DNA of 64,000 bases from Acinetobacter sichuanensis (GTDB lineage: Bacteria > Pseudomonadota > Gammaproteobacteria > Pseudomonadales > Moraxellaceae), in the NCBI RefSeq assembly GCF_003024515.2, contig NZ_PYIX02000004.1, positions 62,001 through 126,000 on the forward strand, in the 5' to 3' direction. Positions 26,838-36,308 of the stretch are shown here, piece by piece (position 1 is the stretch's first letter; the number at the start of each line of letters is the position of its first letter). Below the pieces are notes generated by a model that saw only the letters and a program-made list of their open reading frames with translations, was not told where the DNA came from and searched no databases. The translations under genes and the position numbers were made by a program.

Positions 26838-26960
26838 GTGGTCAGGTGGTCAGGTGGTCAGGTGGTCAGGTGGTCAGGTGGTCAGGTGGTCAGGTGGTCA
26901 GGTGGTCAGGTGGTCAGGTGGTCAGGTGGTCAGGTGGTCAGGTGGTCAGGTGGTCAGGTG
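26838..26960 (+). repeat. Minisatellite: about 15 perfect copies of GTGGTCAG
   Basis: 123 bases of uninterrupted 8-bp units with no mismatch, preceded by GACCA TGCTTG TGGTC (26828-26843), a short inverted repeat that shares the unit. The perfect copies imply recent or ongoing slippage. Because 8 is not a multiple of 3, the reading frame would shift with copy number; the open frames through it are products of the repeat. Confidence 0.95.
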
Positions 26961-27126
26961 ATTGCATCACAGTCGAAAATTTTGGAAAGGTATTTCCCCT
27001 TGCCAAAGGGCACACCACGGCAAAACCATCAATGTGGTTTTAAGAGTGAACATAGGCAGTTACGGCAACAATCTTCATCGACTATACTTAATGATTATCC
27101 CTTATTTTCAAAGAAGAGCATTTGAT

Positions 27127-27624
27127 ATGGATGGACTTCAATTACTTATTGAACAACAAAATGAATTTGAAGCCTATAAAAGCGAGAAAGCTAGACAGTT
27201 GGAAGAGCATGTAAACCATCTAAAGTATTTGATTACAACAGAGTTCCTTTCTACCTGTCCCGATTTCGATCATGAGATTAAAGAAGATAATGTTTTATCC
27301 TTTAAGTACAAGGAATTAATCCTTTTAATTCAGATTGTTAATCCTATAACGGAGAAGCGTAATGAGAAAGAATATAATTTTGCTGAGCGTGCTACTAAAA
27401 GATTAAAAGTTAAAGTAACTATGAAAAGAAAAAAGGAAGCGCATCCAGAAATCTTTGAAATATTAGATGTAACTCAGTATAAAAAGAATGGACCTTACAC
27501 ATATAAATATGATGATAAGACCACTGAAGATTTTCTCGAATTACTTGATTTATTCTTTAAGTACTTTGTTGTTAAAAAAGTTGAATTCAATCAAAGTGAA
27601 TTTACAGGGGGCTTTGGTTTGTAG
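27127..27624 (+). CDS. Unknown protein before the serine recombinase
   Basis: 165 residues from ATG 27127, selected because AAGAAGAG (27110-27117) lies just upstream; the frame is open further upstream into the post-minisatellite region. The N-terminus is a coiled-coil-like helix (LLIEQQNEFEAYKSEKARQLEEHVNHLKYL); the rest is Lys/Glu-rich with beta strands (VLSFKYKELILLIQIV, RLKVKVTMK). No family recognised. It is AT-rich and the only gene between the minisatellite and the recombinase. Confidence 0.5.
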   Translation: MDGLQLLIEQQNEFEAYKSEKARQLEEHVNHLKYLITTEFLSTCPDFDHEIKEDNVLSFKYKELILLIQIVNPITEKRNEKEYNFAERATKRLKVKVTMKRKKEAHPEIFEILDVTQYKKNGPYTYKYDDKTTEDFLELLDLFFKYFVVKKVEFNQSEFTGGFGL

Positions 27625-27683
27625 ACCTTTACCTATCATTAGACTATACCCAAAAGATAAATTGATAATTATCTATCACAAAC

Positions 27684-27755
27684 TATCATTTAACTAATTT
27701 ACTTTATTAAATGATAGTATTATCATAATTCTTATTAATTGATAGTTAAATGATA
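27684..27755 (+). promoter_or_regulatory. Three copies of TTAAATGATA before the serine recombinase
   Basis: One inverted (27684-27693) and two direct (27707-27716, 27746-27755) copies of the same 10-mer, ending 13 bases before the recombinase start. They could be a resolution site or operator. Confidence 0.5.
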
Positions 27756-27768
27756 AAGGCTTGATGAT

Positions 27769-28365
27769 ATGACTATTCGTATTTATGTGAGAGCGAGCAC
27801 CAAGGATCAGGATGCAGAAAGAGCGCTGAGTGATTTGATTGCATTCAGCCAAAGCTATGGCGATCAATACAGCACGTATATAGAAAACTATTCAGGTACT
27901 AAGCTTGAGCGTCCAGAATTAAGCAAATTACTATTGGAGGCAAACAAGGGCGACATTCTACTGGTGGAGAGTGTGGATAGATTAAGTAGATTATCCCAAG
28001 ATGATTTTGCAACCCTAAAGGAAAAGATCAAGGCTAAGGGATTGCGTTTGATAGTTGCTGATCTGCCGACCACACACACAACCAATGACGGAATGACAGG
28101 CGAAATATTAAATGTGATTAATGCCATGCTGATTGATCTATTGGCAACAATGGCCAAGCTGGATAATGACAAACGCAAAGAACGTATCAAGCAAGGACTG
28201 GCTCGTTCAGGATATGTGCCTAGTGGAAAGAAAGCCAATACTGTAAAGCATGATCGTATTACTGAGCTTTTAAAGGCTGGCAATATGACTAAAGAGGAAA
28301 TAGCCAAAGCTGTAGGCGTAGGAATTGCAACAGTATATAGAGTGGCTAAGGGGCAAAATAAGTAA
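27769..28365 (+). CDS. Serine recombinase (resolvase/invertase family)
   Basis: 198 residues, the usual size. The N-terminal catalytic domain has Ser10 in YVRASTKDQD, the VESVDRLSRL block and LVADLPTTH; the long E-helix region (NVINAMLIDLLATMAKLDNDKRKERIKQGL) is followed by a C-terminal helix-turn-helix (MTKEEIAKAVGVGIATVYRVAKG). It would cut and rejoin DNA at nearby res-like sites; three 10-bp repeats lie directly upstream. It sits at the far end of the element from the tyrosine integrase and may resolve multimers of a replicating form or invert a segment. Confidence 0.9.
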   Translation: MTIRIYVRASTKDQDAERALSDLIAFSQSYGDQYSTYIENYSGTKLERPELSKLLLEANKGDILLVESVDRLSRLSQDDFATLKEKIKAKGLRLIVADLPTTHTTNDGMTGEILNVINAMLIDLLATMAKLDNDKRKERIKQGLARSGYVPSGKKANTVKHDRITELLKAGNMTKEEIAKAVGVGIATVYRVAKGQNK

Positions 28366-28387
28366 TAAGGATACGTTTAAGGATATA
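28363..28387 (+). repeat. Right copy of 25-bp subterminal direct repeat
   Basis: Matches 17697-17721 at 23 of 25 positions, beginning on the last codon of the serine recombinase gene. Same orientation as the left copy. Confidence 0.65.
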
Positions 28388-28439
28388 AATTTACAGATAT
28401 GAATATAATTTATTTATATCAATATCTTATTGATATAAC

Positions 28440-28465
28440 CGAGTCTGACCCTCGGACCAGATATA
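28440..28465 (+). repeat. Right attachment-site repeat (degenerate tRNA-Leu 3' end)
   Basis: Corresponds to 17558-17586: CGAGTC[C/T]GACCCTCGG[G/-]ACCA with GATATA after it. It lacks the rest of a tRNA and is not a gene. Confidence 0.7.
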
Positions 28466-28469
28466 TGGA

Positions 28470-28508
28470 AAAGCCTTCAAGCATATAAGACTTGGAGGCT
28501 TTTTTTAT
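28470..28508 (+). terminator. Original tRNA-Leu terminator, displaced by the element
   Basis: Twelve-pair stem 28470-28481 / 28491-28502 (one wobble) with a T-run. It follows the right att repeat at the distance expected for the terminator of the empty tRNA locus. Confidence 0.7.
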
Positions 28509-28673
28509 TGTCTAAAAAATTAAATTATATAATTTTTAATCCATATGCTTGAACTACTTTAGTTACATCATCCTCAGATGAAACGTATCTTTTATGGCTA
28601 AATAAAGTTCCATATTGATGAAGATAGACATTATTTTAAGGCTAAAAAAGATTTTAATCATAAGGAAAATAGA

Positions 28674-28748
28674 ATGAAAAATATCACAATATTGGGTGTA
28701 TGGACGCTAGTGCTGATATTTGCTGTGATTCATCCTGCACAGGCTTAA
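28674..28748 (+). CDS. 24-residue signal-peptide-like mini-ORF
   Basis: ATG at 28674 with AAGGAAA (28663-28669) before it. The product is one hydrophobic segment (TILGVWTLVLIFAVI) that ends in PAQA then a stop, exactly like a signal peptide with its cleavage site. It may be a small membrane peptide or the remnant of a secreted protein whose mature part was lost. The rest of 28366-28897 holds att, terminators and no other gene. Confidence 0.35.
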   Translation: MKNITILGVWTLVLIFAVIHPAQA

Positions 28749-28835
28749 AACATCAGCAAAATTTGATCATTCAGCTATTTATTCAAAAATTTGGTTATAA
28801 GGTGCAAGAAGATTGAAAAAGCGTATAGCGTAAAT

Positions 28836-28866
28836 AAAAAAACCGATGCCTTAGCATCGGTTTTTT
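28836..28866 (-). terminator. Bidirectional intrinsic terminator after icd
   Basis: Stem 28841-28849 / 28854-28862 (9 bp, loop CTTA) with A-run before and T-run after, so it can work in both directions. It lies 31 bases from the icd stop. Confidence 0.85.
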
Positions 28867-28897
28867 ATATCTCTGTATATTGAGATAAGTTTTTTAC

Positions 28898-31129
28898 TTA
28901 AGCAGAAGCAAGTGCTGCATTAAGCGTTGCACTTGGGCGCATTACCGCATCAACTTTTGCTGTATCTACTGCGTAGTAACCACCGATATCAGCAGCTTTA
29001 CCTTGCACTGCAGCAAGTTCAGCAACGATTTTATCTTCGTTGTCAGCAAGTGTTTTAGCAAGTGGTGCAAACTTCGCTTTAAGTTCAGCATCTTCATCTT
29101 GCGCAGCCAAAGCTTCAGCCCAGAATTTAGCAAGATAGAAATGGCTGCCACGGTTATCAAGTTCACCCGTACGACGTGATGGAGATTTATCGTTGTCGAG
29201 AAGTTTACCTGTTGCTTGGTCTAATGTTTTAGCAAGAAGTTTCGCTTTCGCGTTGTCTTCTTTAATGCCCATTTCTTCAAGAGAAACAGCAAGTGCTAAG
29301 AACTCACCTAAAGAATCCCAACGTAAGTGGTTTTCTTCTACCAATTGTTGTACGTGTTTAGGCGCAGAACCACCAGCACCAGTTTCGTACATACCACCAC
29401 CCGCCATTAACGGAACGATCGACAACATTTTCGCAGAAGTACCCAACTCCATGATTGGGAACAAGTCTGTAAGGTAGTCACGTAAAATGTTACCCGTTAC
29501 AGAAATTGTATCTAGACCACGCGCGACACGTTCAAGTGTATAACGCATTGCACGTACTTGAGACATGATTTGAATGTCTAAACCAGCAGTGTCGTGATCT
29601 TTCAAGTAAGTTTGAACTTTCTTGATCAATTCATTTTCGTGTGGACGGTACGGGTCTAACCAGAAGATAGCAGGCATGCCAGAGTTACGCGCACGCGTTA
29701 CAGCAAGTTTTACCCAGTCACGGATTGGTGCGTCTTTCACCTGACACATACGCCAGATATCACCTTCCTCAACATTTTGAGACATCAACACTTCACCAGT
29801 TTCGATGTCAGTGATGTTTGCAACACCAGCAGCAGAAACTTCGAAAGTTTTGTCGTGTGAACCGTATTCTTCAGCTTTTTGCGCCATCAAACCAACGTTA
29901 GGTACAGTACCCATGGTACGTGGATCGAAGTTACCATTCCATTTACAGAAGTTGATCATTTCTTGGTAAATACGTGCAAATGTAGACTCAGGCATAACTG
30001 CTTTACAGTCGTAAGGTTTGCCGTCAGCACCCCACATTTTACCACCACCACGGATCATTGCAGGCATAGAAGCATCAACAATCACGTCATTTGGTGAATG
30101 GAAGTTTGTGATGCCTTTTGCAGAATCTACCATTGCCAAAGCAGGACGGTGTTCTTGACAAGCATGTAAATCTTCGATGATTTCTTCACGTAAAGATGTT
30201 GGTAAAGTTGCGATCTTTTCATAAAGACCCGCCATACCGTTGTTTACGTTAATGCCTAATTCAGCGAATAATTTAGCGTGTTTTTCAAACGCTTCTTTAT
30301 AATAAATTTTCACACAGTGACCGAATACGATCGGGTGTGAAACTTTCATCATGGTTGCTTTAACGTGTAAAGAGAACAAAATGCCCGCTTCTTTACAATC
30401 ATCTAATTCTTTTTCATAGAAGTCGCAAAGTGCTTTTTTGCTCATGAACATTGAGTCGATGATTTCGCCGTCTTGAAGCGCAACTTTTGGCTTAAGAACG
30501 ATAGTTTCACCAGACTTAGTGATCAATTCCATTTTGACATTACGCGCACGATCCAAAGTCATTGACTTTTCGCCGTGATAAAAGTCACCTTCATCCATAT
30601 GAGAAACGTGGGTTTGTGACCACTGTTTCCATTCATTCATAGAGTGTGGATGTTTTTTCGCGTAATTTTTTACAGCAGTTGGCGCACGGCGGTCAGAGTT
30701 ACCTTCACGTAAAACTGGGTTTACAGCAGAGCCTAAGCATTTGCCATAACGTGCTTTGATTTCTTTCTCTTCATCAGTGGTTGGATTTTCTGGATAATCA
30801 GGAATCGCAAAACCTTTAGATTGAAGTTCTTTGATACATGCTGTTAATTGAGCAACAGATGCACTAATATTTGGAAGTTTGATGATATTTGTATCAGGAT
30901 CTTGAGTAAGACGACCTAATTCTGCAAGGTTGTTCGGTAACTTTTGCTCATCTGTTAGGTAATCTGTAAATTCTGCAAGCACACGAGCAGCGACAGAGAT
31001 ATCTGTTTTTACAATCTCTACGCCAGCGGGCTTAGTAAAGGTCTCAATGATCGGTAGCAGCGAATAGGTCGCTAACAGTGGCGCCTCGTCGGTCAATGTG
31101 TAAATGATTGTTGACTTTCCACCAGCCAT
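28898..31129 (-). CDS. icd: Monomeric NADP-dependent isocitrate dehydrogenase
   Basis: 743 residues, the size of the monomeric IDH-II class and unrelated in length to the 416-residue dimeric enzyme. It oxidises isocitrate to 2-oxoglutarate, giving NADPH, in the TCA cycle. Typical blocks: N-terminal [22 protein letters not shown], the [11 protein letters not shown] substrate motif, [28 protein letters not shown] and [19 protein letters not shown]. The gene stands alone, with a terminator downstream and a 1-kb spacer upstream. Acinetobacter is known to carry this isozyme. Confidence 0.97.
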   Translation of the reverse strand: MAGGKSTIIYTLTDEAPLLATYSLLPIIETFTKPAGVEIVKTDISVAARVLAEFTDYLTDEQKLPNNLAELGRLTQDPDTNIIKLPNISASVAQLTACIKELQSKGFAIPDYPENPTTDEEKEIKARYGKCLGSAVNPVLREGNSDRRAPTAVKNYAKKHPHSMNEWKQWSQTHVSHMDEGDFYHGEKSMTLDRARNVKMELITKSGETIVLKPKVALQDGEIIDSMFMSKKALCDFYEKELDDCKEAGILFSLHVKATMMKVSHPIVFGHCVKIYYKEAFEKHAKLFAELGINVNNGMAGLYEKIATLPTSLREEIIEDLHACQEHRPALAMVDSAKGITNFHSPNDVIVDASMPAMIRGGGKMWGADGKPYDCKAVMPESTFARIYQEMINFCKWNGNFDPRTMGTVPNVGLMAQKAEEYGSHDKTFEVSAAGVANITDIETGEVLMSQNVEEGDIWRMCQVKDAPIRDWVKLAVTRARNSGMPAIFWLDPYRPHENELIKKVQTYLKDHDTAGLDIQIMSQVRAMRYTLERVARGLDTISVTGNILRDYLTDLFPIMELGTSAKMLSIVPLMAGGGMYETGAGGSAPKHVQQLVEENHLRWDSLGEFLALAVSLEEMGIKEDNAKAKLLAKTLDQATGKLLDNDKSPSRRTGELDNRGSHFYLAKFWAEALAAQDEDAELKAKFAPLAKTLADNEDKIVAELAAVQGKAADIGGYYAVDTAKVDAVMRPSATLNAALASA

Positions 31130-32157
31130 ATATAGCCCCTTGCTTTAGATTATGTTTTTGAGGACCAAACTTTTGGTTCAGTCCCTACGAACCGATTTGC
31201 TTAAATAAAAACACTGAAAGTATCAAGGTTCATTGCATTGCAGTCAATGTACGATCGAGTGATAACGACATTTCGCTAGGAAATGATGCTAAAGCGATGT
31301 GATGAACCTTTTGTTAAAGATAATTTCTATCTTGGGTTTCACATATTCATTTCTTTCAATGATTGTCATCACGTTTTATTTCAGTGTTCTAGAGGGTTCA
31401 AATGAACAATCACTGTACTGTTTTGAAGCATGCGATGATCTACTAAAGTGACTGCATGGGCTTTTAAAAACTTAAAAGAGAATTTCGCAGACTTGCACAT
31501 GCGTTATAACATTACAAGCATTGGTTATTTCAAACCTAGAACTCAAATCAAAACCTGTTAAACAACAAATTGTTAAGTTGTTTGTTAAGGTCGTGGTGAT
31601 GTGGGTAGCGTTCTCATTTTATTTAAACAAAACGATGCACGGGGTATTTTAATGAAAAATGTGTTTTTAATCTACTGGTGAGCGGTGGTTATGAGCTTAA
31701 ATAAGAATTATTGCTTTTTAAAAAAGATATGCGTTTAGTAAATTGAAAATAAATCATCATCGAAATAATAAGATAAATATAGATTATGAATAGATAATAT
31801 GAATGGAAGTTTTTAAAATATACCGCTGTTTAACTTTAAAAAAAGCTCAGAGAAAAATAAATTTAAGTAAATAAAAAATTAAAATGTAATAAAATATATT
31901 TTATCTTCATTGAGTTATTTTTATTTTATCTTTTGGTTTTATTTAGGTGTTTAAAAGGAATTGTTTTAAATGAATTTTATATGCTTTTTAAAAATTATTT
32001 TTATTTAAGAAGTTGAAAAATACCTCATTAATATAACTCAATATTATTGACCAGTGACTATATAATTCGCTAAATATTGTTGTTATATTATAAAAGCGTA
32101 AAATCATGTAAAACATTGTAGGTCGTTATCTTTTTGTCATCTAAAAACGAGGCAGCC
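31130..32157. other. Long AT-rich intergenic region between icd and the kinase
   Basis: About 1 kb with no convincing coding sequence or RNA gene; the few ATG-started frames are under 20 codons. It must hold the icd promoter (near 31130-31250) and the kinase promoter (near 32050-32130). A patch of short TTGTT/AACAA repeats at about 31560-31590 was the only structure noticed. Confidence 0.6.
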
Positions 32158-33432
32158 ATGAGATTAAAGCTCTTAGAGATGGGTCAGGCTGACAAGCTGA
32201 GCGCATGTAAATTATCATTACTACTCGGCGTATTAAGTCAAGAAAACTCTGTTGAGCGGTTTTTAAAAATAGCAAGAAAATTACTAAATGTAGAAAATGC
32301 CATTATCTCATTTGCCAATGAACCTTATGTTTGGTATTCAAATCAATCTGAATTTAAAGCTTTTTTAGCAAGTCCAGATGCCAATTTGCATTTTTATTTT
32401 GCGGGTCATCAGAAAATAGACCCTACACATCCAAATTATGCGTCATTTTCACAGCATCTTATTGATATTGGTGTAGATCATCATCGAGTTATTTGTTTTG
32501 ATATTCAAAAAAATGAGCAAGAATCACTGGGTAAAGTGACTTTTTTTGATGATAAAACAGAAAATTTTGATCAAGAAAATGATGTATTTGTGCAGGATTT
32601 TATTCAAGGGCTGATTAAAGTCATTGAAATGAACAGAGAACACGAAGAATTAAAAGACTTATATGAACAACAACTTGCATTAAATTTTAGTAAAACTAAA
32701 TTTTTTCAGATTATTGCTCATGATTTAAGAGCACCATTTCACGGTTTGTTGGGTTTTTCAGAAGTATTAGCACAAGAGCGCGCAAGTTTAGATGAAGAAA
32801 GTGTGCATAATATTTCAGAATATTTATATGACACAGCTCAGTCTACATATAATTTATTAGAGAACTTATTAAATTGGGCAATGGCAGAAGGTGGACGTTT
32901 TGTTTATCATCCTATTAATTTTAAATTAAAACAAAGTTCTAAAATTGTTTTTGATGTTTTAAATAGTTTGGCTGTAAATAAAAATATTTTGTTAATTGAT
33001 GATATTCCTGAAGAATTAAAAGTATGTGGCGATATTAATATGATTACGTCATTATTACAAAACTTGGTTTCTAATGCGCTTAAGTTTACCCATGTAGATG
33101 GTTCAGGGAAGGTGCGCATGTCTGCAAGAGAAATTTCAAACGGCATCGAAATTCTGATCCAAGATACAGGATTAGGTATGACAGATGCGCAAATAAAAAA
33201 GATTTTTGAGCCAGAAATTAATGCAAGTTTTAAAGGGACAGCAGGAGAAAAAGGGACAGGTTTGGGTTTGGTCTTATGTAAAAGATTTGTAGATTTAAAC
33301 CATGGCGAAATTTCTGTGACTTCCCAACAAGGTAAAGGTACAACATTTAAAGTTGTATTACCCATCGCTAAAAACGCACATCAATCATTGATGAATGAAC
33401 ACGATAGTCCTAAAGAACGAGTGAAAGTTTAA
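32158..33432 (+). CDS. Orphan sensor histidine kinase with GAF-like input domain
   Basis: 424 residues from ATG 32158, chosen for GAGG (32149-32152) five bases upstream; a TTG at 32134 is an alternative. Residues ~20-170 look like a GAF domain (VENAIISFANEPYVWY...HRVICFDIQ). HisKA has the H-box FFQIIAHDLRAPFHGLLGFSE with His188, followed by HATPase_c with the N-box LQNLVSNALKFTH, G1 DTGLGM and G2 GEKGTGLGLVLCKRFV. No membrane segment, so it is cytosolic. No response regulator gene lies nearby, hence orphan; the partner and signal are unknown. Confidence 0.88.
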   Translation: MRLKLLEMGQADKLSACKLSLLLGVLSQENSVERFLKIARKLLNVENAIISFANEPYVWYSNQSEFKAFLASPDANLHFYFAGHQKIDPTHPNYASFSQHLIDIGVDHHRVICFDIQKNEQESLGKVTFFDDKTENFDQENDVFVQDFIQGLIKVIEMNREHEELKDLYEQQLALNFSKTKFFQIIAHDLRAPFHGLLGFSEVLAQERASLDEESVHNISEYLYDTAQSTYNLLENLLNWAMAEGGRFVYHPINFKLKQSSKIVFDVLNSLAVNKNILLIDDIPEELKVCGDINMITSLLQNLVSNALKFTHVDGSGKVRMSAREISNGIEILIQDTGLGMTDAQIKKIFEPEINASFKGTAGEKGTGLGLVLCKRFVDLNHGEISVTSQQGKGTTFKVVLPIAKNAHQSLMNEHDSPKERVKV

Positions 33433-33531
33433 AGCTCAATTTTACTTTGATTTCAAGCGAAAAATATTGACCACAAGAAGGCTGTAACTGATATAAAGAT
33501 AAAAATAGATTAAGAAATATAGGCTTTTTCG

Positions 33532-36282
33532 ATGAACGCTGAGCAATTGCAAAAAACTTTAGGTGCAAGTCAGTATGCAGAACAGGTTTTAAGTTTACAT
33601 CAAGCAATTTTACAACAAGATTATGCCTTTGATGCATTTAAACAATCGTTATCAACGGCGCAATTACAGCATCTCGTTCAAGACACGTTAAAAAATTTAC
33701 AAGAAGAAGCCGAGTGGATGAAAGCCATTCGTATTTTACGTGCTCGGTTGATGTTTCGTTGGATTTGGCAAGATGCTAATCAACTTACAGATGTTGTTAC
33801 ATTGACACGTGAACTTTCTGATTTTGCTGATGCGAGTATTAATGCAGCCAAAGATTTTGCAAGAATTCCATTAATTGCCAAGTATGGAGAGCCGATTGGC
33901 TACAATGGCAAAGAGCAAGATCTGATTGTGATTGCGATGGGTAAACTGGGTGCGCAAGAGCTGAATTTATCAAGTGATATTGACCTGATTTTTGCTTTTG
34001 ATGAACAGGGAGAAACCAACGGTCGCAAATGCGTTGAAGTTCAGCAGTTTTGTATTCATTGGGGACAAAAGCTGATTTATTTGTTGGAGCATATTACCGC
34101 AGATGGTTTTGTATTTCGTGTCGATATGCGTTTACGCCCTTGGGGTGATGGTTCAGCACTGGCAATTAGTCACGTCGCATTAGAGAAATATCTCAGTCAG
34201 CATGGGCGTGAATGGGAGCGTTATGCATGGATTAAGGCGCGTATCGTGTCTGGTGGGAAAGAAGGGGATGAGCTGTTAGAAATGACGCGACCTTTTGTTT
34301 TTCGCAAATATGTAGATTACACCGCTTTTGAAGCGATGCGTGAAATGAAAGCCATGATCGAGCGTGAAGTTGCTCGTCGTAATATTGCAGATGATATTAA
34401 GCTAGGTGCAGGTGGAATCCGTGAAGTTGAATTTATTGTTCAAGTATTTCAACTCATTTATGGTGGTTCAAAATTAGAGTTGCAAGATCGTCAATGTTTA
34501 GTCAGCCTAAAACATTTGGGTGAAGTTGGGCTATTAGACCCTCAATCAGTTTTAGACCTTGAGGATGCTTATCTTTTCCTTCGTCGTGTTGAACATGCGA
34601 TACAAGCTTTAAATGATCAACAAACCCAATCTTTACCTACAGAACCTGAACTACGCAAACGAATTTATCAGACTTTAGGTTTTGCAACATGGGAAGCATT
34701 TTTAGATTTTCTCAATCAAAAACGTAATAAAGTAATTTATCAATTTGAGCATTTGATTAAAGAAAAAGGTTATGACTCACCTGCTGAAAGTTTTAGTCAG
34801 CTCGAAAAAAAATTGGATGAAGTATTAGATGCTGATGCTAAAAATCTCGTACATGAGTTTTGGTTTGGGCATGCGATTAAAAAATTACCAGCAAAAGCGG
34901 TACAACGATTAAAAGAGTTTTGGCCACATTTGATTGAAGCGATTTTACAGTCAAATAAACCACAAGTGGCTTTGATGCGTCTCATGCCCTTAGTCGAATC
35001 GGTTATGCGCCGTACCGTGTATTTGGTGATGTTGATTGAAAGTAAAGGTGCATTGCAACGTCTTGTGAAAATGGCAACAGTAAGCCCTTGGATCTGTGAG
35101 GAATTGACGCATTATCCAGTATTGTTAGATGAATTTTTGTCTATGGATTTTGAATTGCCAAAACGCAAAGATCTGGAAGATTCATTACGTCAACAGTTAC
35201 TCCGCATAGAAATTGATCAAGTTGAAGATCAAATGCGTGTCTTGCGTTTATTTAAAAAATCCAATGTCTTAACTGTTGCAGCAAGTGATGTGCTGGCGGA
35301 AAGTCCACTCATGAAAGTATCGGATGCCTTGACTGATATTGCCGAAGTATCTGTCATTGCAACTTTAAATTTGGCTTATCAAACTGTGGCGAAACGGCAT
35401 GGTTATCCATTAGACGCAGAAGGGCAGCGTTGTTCACTTGATCACATGGCTTTTGTTGTTGCAGGCTATGGTAAATTGGGTGGAATTGAATTGGGTTATG
35501 GTTCGGACTTGGATTTGGTCTTTATTCATTATATGGATGAACAAACCGATACTGATGGTATGAAAGTCATTAGTGGTTTTGAGTTTGCTATGCGCGTTGC
35601 ACAGAAATTTATGTCTTTAATGACCACACAGACACTCGATGGACGAGTTTATGAAGTTGATACTAGATTGCGTCCATCAGGTGAGGCGGGGCTTTTAGTG
35701 ACGAGCCTAAAAGCTTTTGAACAATATCAATTAAAAAATGCATGGTTATGGGAGCATCAGGCGATTGTACGAGCGCGTTCTATCGCAGGTGAAGTCACCT
35801 TAAGAACCAAGTTTGAACAACTACGTTGTCGGATTTTGACTTTGCCCCGAGAAGAGGAAACTGTCCGCAGAGAAGTCTTGAACATGCGGCAAAAAATGAA
35901 AGATTATCTGGGTTCATCTAAAGAACAGAAAAAAGATGGAATTTTTCATTTAAAACAGGATGCAGGTGGTATCGTTGACATCGAATTTATGGCACAGTAT
36001 GTTGTATTAGCCTGGAGTGGGACGAATCCTGATCTCGCCCATTATTCCGACAATGTACGAATCCTTGAAGATGCAGCCAAGGCAGGTTGCTTATCCAGTG
36101 ACGATGTATCTGCATTGATTCAAGCCTATCTAAGCGAACGCGCCGAGAGCCATCGCCTTGCACTTGCCAATCATAATATGCAAGTCAATGCTGCGGATTG
36201 GCACGATACCCGAGAGGTCGTTTGTAAGTTATGGCAAAGATTAATTGATCCAACTGCGACTTTCGCATTGGAAAGTGAATAA
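33532..36282 (+). CDS. glnE: Bifunctional glutamine synthetase adenylyltransferase/deadenylase
   Basis: 916 residues with two nucleotidyltransferase domains. The N-terminal deadenylase has LNLSSDIDLIFAFDE and GAGGIREVEFIVQVFQL; the C-terminal adenylyltransferase has GYGSDLDLVFIHYMDEQ and DAGGIVDIEFMAQYVVL. It turns glutamine synthetase off or on by AMP transfer under PII control. It is 17 bases upstream of the ilvE SD, which suggests shared transcription with ilvE. Length is slightly under the E. coli enzyme. Confidence 0.96.
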   Translation: MNAEQLQKTLGASQYAEQVLSLHQAILQQDYAFDAFKQSLSTAQLQHLVQDTLKNLQEEAEWMKAIRILRARLMFRWIWQDANQLTDVVTLTRELSDFADASINAAKDFARIPLIAKYGEPIGYNGKEQDLIVIAMGKLGAQELNLSSDIDLIFAFDEQGETNGRKCVEVQQFCIHWGQKLIYLLEHITADGFVFRVDMRLRPWGDGSALAISHVALEKYLSQHGREWERYAWIKARIVSGGKEGDELLEMTRPFVFRKYVDYTAFEAMREMKAMIEREVARRNIADDIKLGAGGIREVEFIVQVFQLIYGGSKLELQDRQCLVSLKHLGEVGLLDPQSVLDLEDAYLFLRRVEHAIQALNDQQTQSLPTEPELRKRIYQTLGFATWEAFLDFLNQKRNKVIYQFEHLIKEKGYDSPAESFSQLEKKLDEVLDADAKNLVHEFWFGHAIKKLPAKAVQRLKEFWPHLIEAILQSNKPQVALMRLMPLVESVMRRTVYLVMLIESKGALQRLVKMATVSPWICEELTHYPVLLDEFLSMDFELPKRKDLEDSLRQQLLRIEIDQVEDQMRVLRLFKKSNVLTVAASDVLAESPLMKVSDALTDIAEVSVIATLNLAYQTVAKRHGYPLDAEGQRCSLDHMAFVVAGYGKLGGIELGYGSDLDLVFIHYMDEQTDTDGMKVISGFEFAMRVAQKFMSLMTTQTLDGRVYEVDTRLRPSGEAGLLVTSLKAFEQYQLKNAWLWEHQAIVRARSIAGEVTLRTKFEQLRCRILTLPREEETVRREVLNMRQKMKDYLGSSKEQKKDGIFHLKQDAGGIVDIEFMAQYVVLAWSGTNPDLAHYSDNVRILEDAAKAGCLSSDDVSALIQAYLSERAESHRLALANHNMQVNAADWHDTREVVCKLWQRLIDPTATFALESE

Positions 36283-36308
36283 TTGTGTAAAAATTTGGAG
36301 TGTGCGCC

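Larger units (their letters stand above)
17558..28466. mobile_element. P4-like integrative element inserted at tRNA-Leu(CAA)
   Basis: About 10.9 kb between the tRNA 3' end and a degenerate copy of it (28440-28465). Contents: tyrosine integrase next to the tRNA, cargo gene, two AlpA-like regulators, an Ash-type leader, primase/helicase genes, iteron clusters, a minisatellite and a serine recombinase. The gene order int - AlpA - small genes - primase/helicase is that of P4-like phage satellites and small integrative elements. No capsid, portal, relaxase or type IV secretion genes are seen, so it probably depends on a helper or is a decayed island. Its boundaries are inferred from the repeat and are approximate. 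Confidence 0.85.

Noticed and set aside
26838..26960. Possible CRISPR array
   Set aside because: Units are contiguous 8-mers with no spacers, and no cas gene is present.
26753..27125. Two overlapping reading frames through the minisatellite giving repeated VVRWSGGQ
   Set aside because: They exist only because the 8-bp unit has no stop in those frames; no SD, and the flanks encode nothing recognisable.
28440..28465. Second tRNA-Leu gene
   Set aside because: Only the 3' end is present, with two gaps in the acceptor region; it is the right att copy.
31560..31600. Short AACAA/TTGTT repeats upstream of icd
   Set aside because: They are too short and AT-rich to separate from chance.
36300..36308. 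GTG at 36300 as ilvE start
   Set aside because: It overlaps the GGAG that is the natural SD for ATG 36309.
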